A stretch of 64,000 nt of DNA from VAXT01 sp038040395 (GTDB lineage Bacteria > Actinomycetota > Thermoleophilia > Gaiellales > Gaiellaceae): the NCBI GenBank assembly GCA_038040395.1, contig JBBPIJ010000003.1:1-64000 (forward strand), written 5' to 3'. A program made the translations under genes and the position numbers. This document shows, piece after piece, positions 25,811-35,227 of this stretch; positions within the stretch are counted from its first letter, which is position 1; each line of letters begins with the position of its first letter. The notes under the pieces are model-generated. The model had not been told where the DNA came from, made no database searches, and saw only the letters and a program-made list of their open reading frames with translations.

Positions 25811-26395
25811 TTAGGGGCTGAGTCGTTCGATGACCCAAGTTTGGCCGGTGCGGCGATAGCGGAAGCGGTCGTGGAGCCGGTTGTCGCGGTGCTCCCAGAA
25901 CTCGTAGGACTCCGGGGCCAGCCGGAAGCCGCCCCAGTTCGGCGGTAGTGGCACTTCCGCGCCCTCGTAGCGCGCTTCCACTTCGGCGAAGCGCTCCTCC
26001 AGTTCCTCGCGCGAGCCGATCGGCTCGCTCTGGGTCGAGGCCCAGGCGGCGAGTTGGCCGCCACGTGGGCGAGTCCGGAAGTACGCCTCCGACTCCGCGG
26101 GGTCGATGCGCTCGACTTCACCCTCGACGCGCACCTGGCGCCCCGGGTCCTGCCAGTAGAAGAGGAGCGCGGCGCGAGGGTTCTCGGCCAGCTCTACGGC
26201 CTTGCGGCCCTCGTAGCTCGAGTGGAAGACGAAGCCGCGCTCGTCGGCCACCTTGAGAAGCACCATGCGCACCGAGGGCGCGCCATCCTCGGTCGCGGTC
26301 GCCAGGGCAACCTGATCATGGCCGCCTGCTTCCTCGTGCCAGCGCTCGAACTGACGCAGTGGATCCGAGTCGAGATCGGCGCGGGCCAGGCTCAT
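25811..26395 (-). CDS. pdxH: Pyridoxamine 5'-phosphate oxidase
   Basis: 194 aa FMN enzyme making pyridoxal phosphate. Family segments: APSVRMVLLK, RGFVFHSSYEGRKAVEL, RVEGEVERI and the C-terminal signature EFWEHRDNRLHDRFRY ending in ERLSP, which is near the usual ERLAP terminus. Full length. ATG at 26395; a 55-bp region separates it from the divergent aminotransferase, itself a PLP enzyme. Confidence 0.93.
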   Translation of the reverse strand: MSLARADLDSDPLRQFERWHEEAGGHDQVALATATEDGAPSVRMVLLKVADERGFVFHSSYEGRKAVELAENPRAALLFYWQDPGRQVRVEGEVERIDPAESEAYFRTRPRGGQLAAWASTQSEPIGSREELEERFAEVEARYEGAEVPLPPNWGGFRLAPESYEFWEHRDNRLHDRFRYRRTGQTWVIERLSP

Positions 26396-26450
26396 GTATG
26401 AACTCTATTCATCTATGCAGTAAGCCGTCCGGTGCTGTATCTTCAGGTCA

Positions 26451-27776
26451 ATGGCGGTCACGCGCTCAATCGAGATTCGCACCGAGCTCCCCGGCCCGCG
26501 CTCACGTGAGATCGCCGAGCGCAAGGAGCGTGTCGTCGCGGCTCCGCTCTCGCTCGTCCATCCCATTTTCACGGCCGAGGGTCGAGGGGCGACGCTAACC
26601 GACGTCGACGGCAACACGTTCATCGACCTGACCGGTGGGGTCGGCTGCCTGAACGTCGGGCACTCGCACCCGCGGGTTGTCGAAGCCGCACAGGAGCAAC
26701 TCGCGCGCTTCGCGCACACGGACTTCACGATCGTCCCGTACGAGATCTACGTCGAGCTCGCCGAGCGGCTGATCGCGGTGTCGCCGTTTTCGGGCCCGGC
26801 GAAGGCGGCCTTCTTCAACGCGGGCACCGAGGCGATCGAGAACTCGATCAAGTTTGCCCGCACGTACACCCAGCGGCCGGCGGTGATCGCTTTCGAGGGC
26901 GCCTTCCACGGCCGCACGCTGCTGTCGATGACGATGACCTCGAAGACGCACCCGTACAAGGCGGGGCTCGGCCCGTTCGCTCCCGAGGTCTACCGCGTCC
27001 CGTATCCGCACGTCTACCGCGGGATCGACGTCGAGTCGGCGCTCAAGGCGCTCAAGCGCGCGTTCGTGACCCAGGTCGCGGCCGAGACAGTGGCTGCGAT
27101 CGTGATGGAGCCGATCCTCGGCGAGGGCGGCTTCGTCGTCGCGCCCGTCGAGTTTGTCCGGGGCGTGCGCGACCTCTGCGACGAGCACGGGATCGTCTTC
27201 GTCGCCGACGAGGTTCAGACGGGGTTCGGGCGGACCGGGAAGATGTGGGGCATCGAATGGAGCGGCGTCGAGCCCGACCTGATGGTCGTGGCCAAGTCGA
27301 TCGCCGGCGGGCTTCCGCTCTCCGGTGTGATCGGCAAGGCCGAGATCATGGACGCGCCGCCCGACTCCGCGATCGGTGGCACCTACGTCGGGAACCCGGT
27401 TGCGCAAGCGGCCGCCGTGGCCGTCCTGGACGTGTTCGAGGACGAGAGCCTGGTCGAGCGCGCGGCCGCAATCGGCGAGACCATCAAATCCCGCATGGTC
27501 GCCTGGCAGGAGCGCTGGAACCAGATCGGCGACGTGAGAGGGCTGGGTGCGATGCTCGCGATCGAGCTCGTCCGGGATCCTGAGACGAAGGAGCCCGCGG
27601 CCGACCTCGCCTCGGCCGTGATCGACGCCGCCTTCCGCAACGGGCTGCTGCTCATCAAGTCCGGGACCGACGGCAACTGCATCCGCGTGCTGACGCCGCT
27701 CGTGATCACCGACGCCGAGCTCGACGAGGCTCTCGGCGTCTGGGAAGACGCGCTCGCTGCCGTTATCGGCGCGTAG
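26451..27776 (+). CDS. gabT: Class III aminotransferase (4-aminobutyrate aminotransferase-like)
   Basis: 441 aa PLP enzyme. PLP Lys282 is in VVAKSIAGGLP. Other markers are FNAGTEAIENSIKFAR, AFEGAFHGRT, and the ADEVQTGFGRTGKMW strand with the Asp contacting the PLP ring nitrogen. The sequence reads most like GabT (omega-amino acid to succinate semialdehyde or similar); acetylornithine or other substrates cannot be excluded. Followed by a GCCGGC-AAA-GCCGGC hairpin at about 27803-27817. Confidence 0.87.
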   Translation: MAVTRSIEIRTELPGPRSREIAERKERVVAAPLSLVHPIFTAEGRGATLTDVDGNTFIDLTGGVGCLNVGHSHPRVVEAAQEQLARFAHTDFTIVPYEIYVELAERLIAVSPFSGPAKAAFFNAGTEAIENSIKFARTYTQRPAVIAFEGAFHGRTLLSMTMTSKTHPYKAGLGPFAPEVYRVPYPHVYRGIDVESALKALKRAFVTQVAAETVAAIVMEPILGEGGFVVAPVEFVRGVRDLCDEHGIVFVADEVQTGFGRTGKMWGIEWSGVEPDLMVVAKSIAGGLPLSGVIGKAEIMDAPPDSAIGGTYVGNPVAQAAAVAVLDVFEDESLVERAAAIGETIKSRMVAWQERWNQIGDVRGLGAMLAIELVRDPETKEPAADLASAVIDAAFRNGLLLIKSGTDGNCIRVLTPLVITDAELDEALGVWEDALAAVIGA

Positions 27777-27867
27777 TTCGCCGTTCCATACGCGGCTACG
27801 CCGGCAAAGCCGGCATAGCCTCGGTTGTCGGCGTCGCAAGCGAGCGCCTTGAGGGAAACTGCAATCC

Positions 27868-29286
27868 GTGGTCGGTGAGCTCATTGCGGGCCGCTACGAG
27901 CTCGAGAAGCTGGTCGGGTCGGGCGGCATGTCGAATGTCTTTCGCGCGCACGATCGGCTGCTCGAGCGGACCGTCGCGCTCAAGATCCTCCACGAGCAGT
28001 ACACGCGGGACGAGGACTACGTCGAAAGGTTCCGCCGTGAGGCGCGTGCCGTGGCCCAGCTCGCACATCCGAACATAGTCACCGTCATCGACCGGGGCGA
28101 GCAGGAAGGCCGCCAGTTCATCGTCTTCGAGTACATCGACGGCGAGAACCTGAAGGAGCTCTCGAATCGCGGGCCACTCGACGTGCGCGAGGCGATTCGC
28201 CTCTCGCTCCAGGTTGCGAGGGCGCTGTCGTTCGCGCACCACCGCGGACTCGTCCACCGGGACGTCAAGCCGCAGAACGTGCTCCTGAACGACGAGGGCC
28301 AGGCGAAGGTGACCGACTTCGGGATCGCCCGCTCGCTCGACGTCCACGGCGTCACGCAGACCGGGACCGTCCTCGGCACGAGCGACTACATCGCGCCCGA
28401 GCAGGCTCGCGGACAAAAGGTCGATCCGAAGACGGACATCTACTCCCTCGGCGTCGTGCTCTACGAGCTCCTGGGCGGTGAAGTGCCCTACGCGGGCGAC
28501 AACTTCGTCGCGGTCGCGATGCGGCACGTGAACGAGCCCGTGCCGAGCGTGCTCGAGCGCCGGCCCGACTGTCCCGTCCGTCTGGATCTTGCGATTCAAC
28601 GGGCGATGTCGAAGGACCCCGAGGACCGGTTCGAGTCGATGGACGAGTTCGCGGGAGAGCTCGAGGCTTGCCTTGCAGAGCTCGACGGGCGGGGCGACGA
28701 GGGCGCCACGATGATCGTTCCTGCGGCTCGCCCGGCCAGGGCCCGTCGGGCACGGAAGCGATCGTTCCCGGTGGTGCCGGCGATGCTCGTTGCGCTCGTT
28801 GCGGGAATCATCGCAGCGGGGGCGTTCCTCCTGCTCAACGACGGCGGGGGCGGCGGGGTAATTCCCGGAACAAGCTCCTCGAAGCCCGTTCCGCTGCTCG
28901 GGATCGGAGCGGAGGACCCTGCCAGCGACGGCGAGCACGACGACGAGGCGGGTGACGCCACCGACGGAGACTCGGGGAGCTACTGGACGACCCAGACTTA
29001 CGGCAGCTTCGACAAGGAGGGAGTGGGCCTCATTCTCGACGCGCGACAGCCGGTTGCACTCTCGCGCCTGACCGTGGAGAGCGACCTCTCCGGCTTCCCC
29101 GCGACGATCAGGGCAAGCTCCAACTCGGCCGGCGGCTTCGTCGCCGTCTCCGACGAGCAAGAGGTCGGGCCGAGCACGACCTTTCGCATCGACACCGACG
29201 GCAAGAGCTACCGCTTCTACGAGGTGTGGCTCCAGTTGCCGAACGGCGGCCGCGCGCACATCAACGAGGTAACAGCCAAGACCTGA
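27868..29286 (+). CDS. Transmembrane Ser/Thr kinase with extracytoplasmic sensor domain
   Basis: 472 aa, GTG start. Kinase domain 1-270: GSGGMSNV loop, Lys39, HRDVKPQN (130-137), DFG (150-152) and APEQ. A juxtamembrane linker contains TMIVP (281-285), one transmembrane helix spans about 302-323, and an outside domain (about 365-472) looks like a discoidin/F5-8C-type beta-sandwich (SYWTTQTYGSF, VTAKT end), as in some actinobacterial kinases. No PASTA repeats. Probably a surface sensor kinase; ligand unknown. Confidence 0.88.
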   Translation: MVGELIAGRYELEKLVGSGGMSNVFRAHDRLLERTVALKILHEQYTRDEDYVERFRREARAVAQLAHPNIVTVIDRGEQEGRQFIVFEYIDGENLKELSNRGPLDVREAIRLSLQVARALSFAHHRGLVHRDVKPQNVLLNDEGQAKVTDFGIARSLDVHGVTQTGTVLGTSDYIAPEQARGQKVDPKTDIYSLGVVLYELLGGEVPYAGDNFVAVAMRHVNEPVPSVLERRPDCPVRLDLAIQRAMSKDPEDRFESMDEFAGELEACLAELDGRGDEGATMIVPAARPARARRARKRSFPVVPAMLVALVAGIIAAGAFLLLNDGGGGGVIPGTSSSKPVPLLGIGAEDPASDGEHDDEAGDATDGDSGSYWTTQTYGSFDKEGVGLILDARQPVALSRLTVESDLSGFPATIRASSNSAGGFVAVSDEQEVGPSTTFRIDTDGKSYRFYEVWLQLPNGGRAHINEVTAKT

Positions 29287-29290
29287 GCCG

Positions 29291-29363
29291 TTAACGGGGT
29301 CTGACTCCGTAGAGATCATGGGGGTCAGACCCTGTAAAGGTTAACGGGGTCAGACCCTGTTAA
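29291..29363. repeat. REP-like GGGGTCAGACCC repeats (three copies)
   Basis: Copies at 29291-29310, 29321-29336 and 29341-29363. The last is a near-perfect palindrome with arms TTAACGGGGTC and GACCCTGTTAA around one A. The cluster fills the space between two convergent genes, the usual setting for REP/RAYT-type intergenic palindromes. No RAYT transposase gene is in the window. Confidence 0.7.
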
Positions 29364-29370
29364 GACTCGA

Positions 29371-30393
29371 CTAGAACTTGAGCTTGGCTCGGCGCTCGTA
29401 GCGATCGAGCGCGAGCTGGACGAGGCGCTCGAGCAGCTCCTCGTAGGGGACCCCCGAGGCTTCGAAGAGCTTTGCGTAGACGCTCGTCGCGGTGAACCCT
29501 GGGATCGTGTTCAGCTCGTTGATCAACACCTCTCCGTCGTCGCGCACGAAGCAGTCGGCGCGGGCCATGCCCTCGCACTCGGTCGCACGGAATGCCTCGA
29601 CGGAGAGCTCCTGCACGCGATCGATCGCCTCCTGCGGAACCCGTGGCGGGATGATCAGGTCCATGCCGCCCTCGTCGTACTTCGACGAGTAGTCGTACCA
29701 GTCCGAGTTCGCGACGATCTCACCCGGGATCGACGCGATCGGCTCCTCGTTCCCGAGCACGCTGCACTCGACCTCGACACCCGACACGAACTCCTCGACG
29801 AGCACCTTCTCGTCGTGCTGGAAGGCAAGCGCGATCGCCGCTCGAAGCTCGTTCTCGCCCCGCGCCTTGCTGATCCCGACCGAGGAGCCGAGCCGCGCCG
29901 GCTTCACGAAGACGGGGAAGCCGAACGGATTCTCGAAGCCCTCCTGAGTTCGGAGGGTCACACTCCGCGTGACGGGGATGCCCTTGTCCCGCAGGACCGA
30001 CTTGAACAGGTCCTTGTCCATGCAGAGCGCCGAGGCGGTCACGCCGGCGCCGACGTAGGGCACGTCCGCAAGCTCGAGGAGACCCTGGACCGTGCCGTCC
30101 TCGCCGAAGGGGCCGTGCAGGACCGGGAAGACGACGTCAACCCCAGCGAGGCTCGCCGGAACCGGGGACGTCGGGACCGGGAGCGTCTCCACGGGCGAGC
30201 GGCCGCCCCGCTCGAGCTCCGCGAGCGACCCAGAGCCGAGCTCCCAGCGCCCGTCGCGGCCGATCTCGACTGTCACCGCCTCGTAGCGTGCCGGGTTGAG
30301 CGCGGCGAGCACAGAGCGCGCAGAGGCGAGCGAGACCTCGTGCTCGCTCGAACGGCCCCCCATGACGACCGCGACGCGGAGCTTCGGCATCAC
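29371..30393 (-). CDS. ddl: D-alanine--D-alanine ligase
   Basis: 340 aa ATP-grasp enzyme making the D-Ala-D-Ala dipeptide for peptidoglycan. Family segments: VVMGGRSSEHEVSLAS, FPVLHGPFGEDGTVQGLLE shown as HGPFGEDGTVQG, FVKPARLGSSVGISK, and the C-terminal INELNTIPGFTATS metal site. GTG at 30393 overlaps the pknB stop (GTGA); an ATG follows at once. It is appended to the kinase-PBP-SEDS cluster, which fits cell-wall synthesis. Confidence 0.95.
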   Translation of the reverse strand: MMPKLRVAVVMGGRSSEHEVSLASARSVLAALNPARYEAVTVEIGRDGRWELGSGSLAELERGGRSPVETLPVPTSPVPASLAGVDVVFPVLHGPFGEDGTVQGLLELADVPYVGAGVTASALCMDKDLFKSVLRDKGIPVTRSVTLRTQEGFENPFGFPVFVKPARLGSSVGISKARGENELRAAIALAFQHDEKVLVEEFVSGVEVECSVLGNEEPIASIPGEIVANSDWYDYSSKYDEGGMDLIIPPRVPQEAIDRVQELSVEAFRATECEGMARADCFVRDDGEVLINELNTIPGFTATSVYAKLFEASGVPYEELLERLVQLALDRYERRAKLKF

Positions 30394-32285
30394 GGGGTCT
30401 CTACGAACCGCCCGACGGTGATCGTCACGGTCGTGCCGGGCTTGGCCTTCGAATTGCCGGGCGGGTCCTGCGAGAGGACGATCCCGTCCTGATTCGGGTC
30501 GGTCGTGTCCTGATCCACGACTTCCACCGAGAAGCCCGACTGCTCGAGCGACTGGGTGGCTTGCTCCTCGTCCTGGCTCGTCACGTCCGGGATCGTCGAC
30601 TCCTTCGGGCCCTTCGAGACGTAGAGGATGACCGTGCCGCCGCGCGCGAGCCCTGCCCCGCCCTTCGGCTGCTGGTCGATGACGACGTTCTTCGGCTGGC
30701 TCGAGGCGACGTTGCGCCGAGCCACGGCGAAGCCCTGGCCCTGGAGCGTGCCGGCGGCGTTGTCGTACACCTGTCCGACGACGCTCGGCACGGTCAGCGG
30801 CTGGAGCCCCTTCGAGACGTTGATCTGGACCGTGGTGCCCTTGTCGACCGTCGCGTGCGCAATCGGGAACTGCGCGATGACCGTGTTCGCCTCTTCCTTC
30901 GAGAAGACGTCGCGGACCTTCACCTTCAGGCCGAGCGAGGAGAGGGTGCTGTTGGCCTGGTCGCGAGTATTCCCTCTCACGTCGGGCACCTCGACCTTCG
31001 GTAACCCCGTGGAGACGTAGATGTCCACCTTGGTGCCCTTGTCCAGTCGCACTCCGCCGAGCGGGTCCTGCCTGAAGACCTTTCCCTCCTTGGCCGTTTC
31101 GTTCGGCTCACGGTGCACCCTCGCGCCGAGCTCTCTCCTCTTCAGGTTGGCGATCGCGAGGTCTTCCCGCTGACTGACGACGAAGGGCACCGAGGTCGTC
31201 CCCGAGCCTCCGAGCGAATCCTGGATCTTGTCGAACGCATAGAAGCCGGCGACGCCCGCGAGCACGACGAGCAGGAGCGCGAGCAGCCAGGGCCAGATGG
31301 GACGCTTGCGCGCCGGAGGGTCGGCATAGCGATACGACGGCCGCGCGGCGGTGGGCGGGCGGCGAGGCGGCACGATCGCCGTCGGGGCGTTCGAGAGCGC
31401 GGTGCCCGAGAGGACTGCCGTCGCGGCATCGGCCGTCTCGGTGGTCACGCCCACGCCCTGGGCGACGCGATCGAGCTCCGCATCCATCTCCTCGGCCGTC
31501 TGGAAGCGGTCGTCCGGGTTCTTGGCGAGGGCGCGAAGGACGACCATGTCGAGATCCGGCGGAATCTCCGGCCGCTCGACCGATGGAGGCCGCGGCGTGT
31601 CCGACAGGTGCTTCATCGCGATCTCCACCGGCGATTCGCCCGTGAAGGGCACGGTCCCCGTGAGCATCTCGTAGAGGAGGATCCCGACCGAGTACAGGTC
31701 GGAGCGCTGATCGACGGCGGCGCCGCGGGCCTGCTCCGGTGAGAGGTACTGCGCCGTGCCGATGATCGAGCCCGCCTCGGTCATCTGGCTCACGCCGGCC
31801 CGCGCGATGCCGAAGTCCGTCACCTTCAGGCCCCCGTCCGCGTCGGCCATGACGTTGTGCGGCTTGATGTCGCGGTGGACGACGCCCTTGCGATGCGCGA
31901 AGCGGAGCGCGCTCAGCACCTGGCGGGTGAACTCGATCGCATCGCCGATCGGCAGCGGGCCCCGGGCCACGACGAGCTCCTTCAGGCTTCTCCCGTCGAG
32001 GTACTCCATCGCGATGTAGTAGGTGCCCTCGGCCTCGCCGCGGTCGTAGATCGAGACGATGTTCGGGTGCGAGAGGCCGGCGGCGTTCTTCGCCTCGCGG
32101 CGGAAGCGCTCGACGAACGACTCGTCGTTCGCGTGCCGGTCGTTCAGGATCTTGACCGCGACCCGGCGCCCGAGCTCTTCGTCCTCGGCCAGGTAGACGT
32201 CCGCCATCCCGCCCGAGCCGAGCTTCCGGACGATCCGGTAGCGCCCGTCGAAGAGCGTGTTGATCAGGGTGTCGACGAAAGCCAT
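30390..32285 (-). CDS. pknB: Ser/Thr kinase PknB with PASTA repeats
   Basis: 631 aa. Kinase domain about 15-275: GSGGMADV, Lys45, HRDIKPHN (137-144), DFG (157-159), SPEQ. The juxtamembrane segment includes TAIVPP (302-307), then one transmembrane helix (about 330-352) and four extracytoplasmic PASTA repeats (about 363-427, 428-495, 496-562, 563-628), which bind muropeptides or lipid II. It is the master kinase of cell growth in actinobacteria and lies in the conserved operon with its phosphatase and FHA partners. Confidence 0.96.
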   Translation of the reverse strand: MAFVDTLINTLFDGRYRIVRKLGSGGMADVYLAEDEELGRRVAVKILNDRHANDESFVERFRREAKNAAGLSHPNIVSIYDRGEAEGTYYIAMEYLDGRSLKELVVARGPLPIGDAIEFTRQVLSALRFAHRKGVVHRDIKPHNVMADADGGLKVTDFGIARAGVSQMTEAGSIIGTAQYLSPEQARGAAVDQRSDLYSVGILLYEMLTGTVPFTGESPVEIAMKHLSDTPRPPSVERPEIPPDLDMVVLRALAKNPDDRFQTAEEMDAELDRVAQGVGVTTETADAATAVLSGTALSNAPTAIVPPRRPPTAARPSYRYADPPARKRPIWPWLLALLLVVLAGVAGFYAFDKIQDSLGGSGTTSVPFVVSQREDLAIANLKRRELGARVHREPNETAKEGKVFRQDPLGGVRLDKGTKVDIYVSTGLPKVEVPDVRGNTRDQANSTLSSLGLKVKVRDVFSKEEANTVIAQFPIAHATVDKGTTVQINVSKGLQPLTVPSVVGQVYDNAAGTLQGQGFAVARRNVASSQPKNVVIDQQPKGGAGLARGGTVILYVSKGPKESTIPDVTSQDEEQATQSLEQSGFSVEVVDQDTTDPNQDGIVLSQDPPGNSKAKPGTTVTITVGRFVETP

Positions 32286-32310
32286 GTCCTTCTCAGGGTA
32301 CGTTCGACGC

Positions 32311-33780
32311 TCACCGGATCAGCGCCTCCATGATCGCCTTGGCGATCGGAGCCGCTGTCGTCCCGCCCGTGCCGCTCTGGCGCTCGAGGATGACCGCGAT
32401 GGCGACCCTCGGGTTGTCGGCCGGCGCAAAGGCCACGAACGAGGTGGTGTTGCGGCCGGCTACCCCGCTCTCCGCCGTCCCGGTCTTGCCTGCGACCGAG
32501 ATGCCCGGAATCTGGGCGGCGGTGCCGGTTCCGCCGCTGACGACGGACTCCATCATCGCGGTGACTTCCGAGGCCGTGTTGGCGCTGACGGCTCGACCGA
32601 GAATGTCGGGCTTGGTTTTTGTGACCACCGAGCCGTCCGGAGCGATGATCCTCTCGACGACGTATGGCCGCATGACGAGGCCGCCGTTCGCGATCGCTGC
32701 CACGACCATCGCCATCTGCAGCGGTGTCGTTTGGGGCTCACCCGTTTCGGGCCCCTGGCCGAACGCAAGCCGCCCGGCGTCGATCTGGCTTTCTTCCTTC
32801 GGGTCGACGAGCTGTCTCTTGCTGTTGTAGAGACCGCTGATCGCCCGCTCGTTGACCGGCGTCTCGAGAGGCGGCACCGAGTAGAAGCCGAAGCTTTTCA
32901 TCTGCTTGACGATGCGCAGTCCGCCGAGGGCCTGGCCGATATTGCAGAAGACGGAGTTGATCGAGTTCTGCATCGCCGATGCGAGCGTGACGTTGCCGAA
33001 CGGGGACGACGTGTCGTAGTTGTTGACGTGTACTCCGTATTCGATGCAGTAGCCGGGGTCGTTGAACGTCGAGCTGGGCGTGAACTTGCCCGATTCGAGC
33101 GCGGCGCTCGCGGTCACGACCTTGAACGTCGAGCCCGGCGTGTAGAGGCCCGCGGCCGCGCGGTTCTGGAGAGGTGGGCAGCCGAACTTGGTCTGTGAGG
33201 CGAGGTTGTAGTTTTGCTCGACCAGGTTCGGGTCGTAGGTTGGGCTCGAGACGCTCACTAGAACGCGCCCGGTTCGCGGCTCGAGCGCGACCGCGGCGCC
33301 GCACTTGCCGCCCAGCGCGTTCAACGCGACCCGCTGTGCTCCTGCCCGCAGCGTGAGGTGGAGGTCGTTGCCCTTGACCGTCTTGCCTTTCAGCTTGTCG
33401 AAGGTGGTGTCGAGCACCGTGCTCAGGTTCGTGTTGGAGGCGGTGAGGAAGTCGTTCTCCGAGGCCTCGAGGCCGGCCCGCGAGCGAACCTGGGTCGAGT
33501 AACCGACGATGTGGGCCGCGAGCCCGCGCTGCGGGTACTTGCGGAAGTAGAGGGTCTGCCCGCCCACTCTGCGCCTCACGTTGTCCGCGAGGACGGTCCT
33601 ACCGTCGGCTGCGTAGATCCGCCCGCGCTTGACGGAGAACTCGGCGACACGCTGGATCGAGTTGTCCTGCCGGTCGGCCAGCCCGCTCGCCGCCCATGCC
33701 TGCCAGTACGTCGTGCCGACGACGAGCGCGGCCAGCAGGACGATGCCGACCACGGCCATCCGCGTGATCTGCTTGTTCAC
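32311..33780 (-). CDS. pbpA: Penicillin-binding protein, class B transpeptidase (PbpA)
   Basis: 489 aa. One N-terminal helix (about 8-24), a dimerisation domain, then a transpeptidase with Ser217-TF-Lys220 (PGSTFK), SIN (273-275) and KTGT (432-435). It crosslinks peptidoglycan and normally works with the SEDS glycosyltransferase encoded just upstream. Cys160, Cys201, Cys254 and Cys279 could form disulfides outside the membrane. Confidence 0.94.
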   Translation of the reverse strand: MNKQITRMAVVGIVLLAALVVGTTYWQAWAASGLADRQDNSIQRVAEFSVKRGRIYAADGRTVLADNVRRRVGGQTLYFRKYPQRGLAAHIVGYSTQVRSRAGLEASENDFLTASNTNLSTVLDTTFDKLKGKTVKGNDLHLTLRAGAQRVALNALGGKCGAAVALEPRTGRVLVSVSSPTYDPNLVEQNYNLASQTKFGCPPLQNRAAAGLYTPGSTFKVVTASAALESGKFTPSSTFNDPGYCIEYGVHVNNYDTSSPFGNVTLASAMQNSINSVFCNIGQALGGLRIVKQMKSFGFYSVPPLETPVNERAISGLYNSKRQLVDPKEESQIDAGRLAFGQGPETGEPQTTPLQMAMVVAAIANGGLVMRPYVVERIIAPDGSVVTKTKPDILGRAVSANTASEVTAMMESVVSGGTGTAAQIPGISVAGKTGTAESGVAGRNTTSFVAFAPADNPRVAIAVILERQSGTGGTTAAPIAKAIMEALIR

Positions 33781-33943
33781 CGGTCACCTCCAGTGCAGGC
33801 CGCGTTCGCCAGCCGCGAAACGCCGCTCTCGCAAGGACGCAGGGAGCGCTCGTAGCCGGAGGCTACGGGTGCGACTGAGGACGCCGCGAGAGCGAGGGTT
33901 GCAGCGCCCTGGCGGGCACGGACTGTGCTGGAGGGGGCCGGAA

Positions 33944-35227
33944 TCAAGGTCTGCCCTCCATCGGAATCTGCGCGACGGAGTTCGCCCGGTGCGAGACGAG
34001 CAGGAGGCCCGCGAGCAGGATGAAGTTGGCGACGACGCTCGAGCCGCCGTAGCTCACGAACGGGAGCGTGATCCCGGTCAGCGGGATGATTCTCAGGACG
34101 CCGCCGACGATGATGAACGTCTGGAGTGCGAAGCCGAATGTGAGTCCGACCGCGAGCAGCTTCGAGAATCCATCCTGCGCCAACAGCGCGATCCGGAAGC
34201 CGCGCAGGCAGAAGAGCATGTAGACGAGCAGGAGCGCCGCCGAGCCGACGAGCCCGAGCTCCTGTGCGAGAGCCGAGTAGATGAAGTCGGTGTTCAGCTG
34301 CGGAATCAGGTCGTGGCCGTTCGTCGTCGCAAAGACACCTTTGCCGAGGCCTTTCCCCGAGAAGCCGCCATTTCCGATCGAGTAGAGCGATTGGGTGATC
34401 TGGTAGCCGCTCGTGTGCGCGTGCGACCAGGGATCGATCCAGATCGAAACCCGCTCTTGAACCCTCGGCACGAAGTGGTAGAGGAGCCCCGAGCCCCCGA
34501 GGAAGAGGACGAGGCCGCCGGCCGCATACCACGCTCGGGCGGTTGCGACGTACAGCATCGCCAGGAAGATCCCGTAGTAGAGCAGCGCGCTTCCGAGGTC
34601 GTTCGTCATGACGATGACGAGCATCGCGGCGCCCCAGATGGCGAGCAGCGGGCCGAAGTCCTTGAGGCGGCCCTGCGCGAGCACTTCGCGCTTCTCGCGG
34701 AGGTAACCGGCGAGGAAGACGATGAGCATGATCTTGGCAAGCTCGCCCGGTTGGAACTGAATCCCACCGACGTGCACCCAGAGCCGTGCGCCGTTGATCC
34801 GCTCGCCGATCACCGGCAGGGCCGGCAGGAACAGGAACCCGACCGCGGTCAACCCGAAGAGGTACTTGTAGCTCTCGAGCCGGCGGTACTCGTGCCGTAG
34901 CGTGAGGAGCGTCCCGGCGAAGGCGGCGACTCCGACGACAATCCAGAGTCCCTGGCGGAAAGCGTTGTCCGGATTCAGTCGATAGATCTCCGTCACTCCG
35001 ATTGCGGTGAGCAGGGCGGCCATCGGTAGGAGATACGGGTCGGCCTGTGGCACCGCGATTCGCGCGACGCCGTGCGCCCCGACGTAGAGCGCGAAGAAGA
35101 AGAGCGCGTACGAGAGCGACCCCGTCGAGACGACTTCCTGCCGCGCGATGTAGACGCTTGCGAAGCCGAGGCCGGTGATGATGGCGACGACGGAGAGGTT
35201 GGCGAGCTCGCGGTTCCGGTAGCTCAT
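33944..35227 (-). CDS. rodA: SEDS peptidoglycan glycosyltransferase (FtsW/RodA)
   Basis: 427 aa with about 10-12 transmembrane helices. SEDS markers include GARLWVHVGGIQFQPGELAKI (shown here as GIQFQPGELAKI), MTNDLGSALLYYGIF with the conserved Asp, and ITLPFVSYGGSSVVANF near the end. Partner of the adjacent PbpA. The 163 bp between it and pbpA (33781-33943) contains no gene I can support. ATG start overlaps the pstP stop (ATGA). Confidence 0.94.
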   Translation of the reverse strand: MSYRNRELANLSVVAIITGLGFASVYIARQEVVSTGSLSYALFFFALYVGAHGVARIAVPQADPYLLPMAALLTAIGVTEIYRLNPDNAFRQGLWIVVGVAAFAGTLLTLRHEYRRLESYKYLFGLTAVGFLFLPALPVIGERINGARLWVHVGGIQFQPGELAKIMLIVFLAGYLREKREVLAQGRLKDFGPLLAIWGAAMLVIVMTNDLGSALLYYGIFLAMLYVATARAWYAAGGLVLFLGGSGLLYHFVPRVQERVSIWIDPWSHAHTSGYQITQSLYSIGNGGFSGKGLGKGVFATTNGHDLIPQLNTDFIYSALAQELGLVGSAALLLVYMLFCLRGFRIALLAQDGFSKLLAVGLTFGFALQTFIIVGGVLRIIPLTGITLPFVSYGGSSVVANFILLAGLLLVSHRANSVAQIPMEGRP

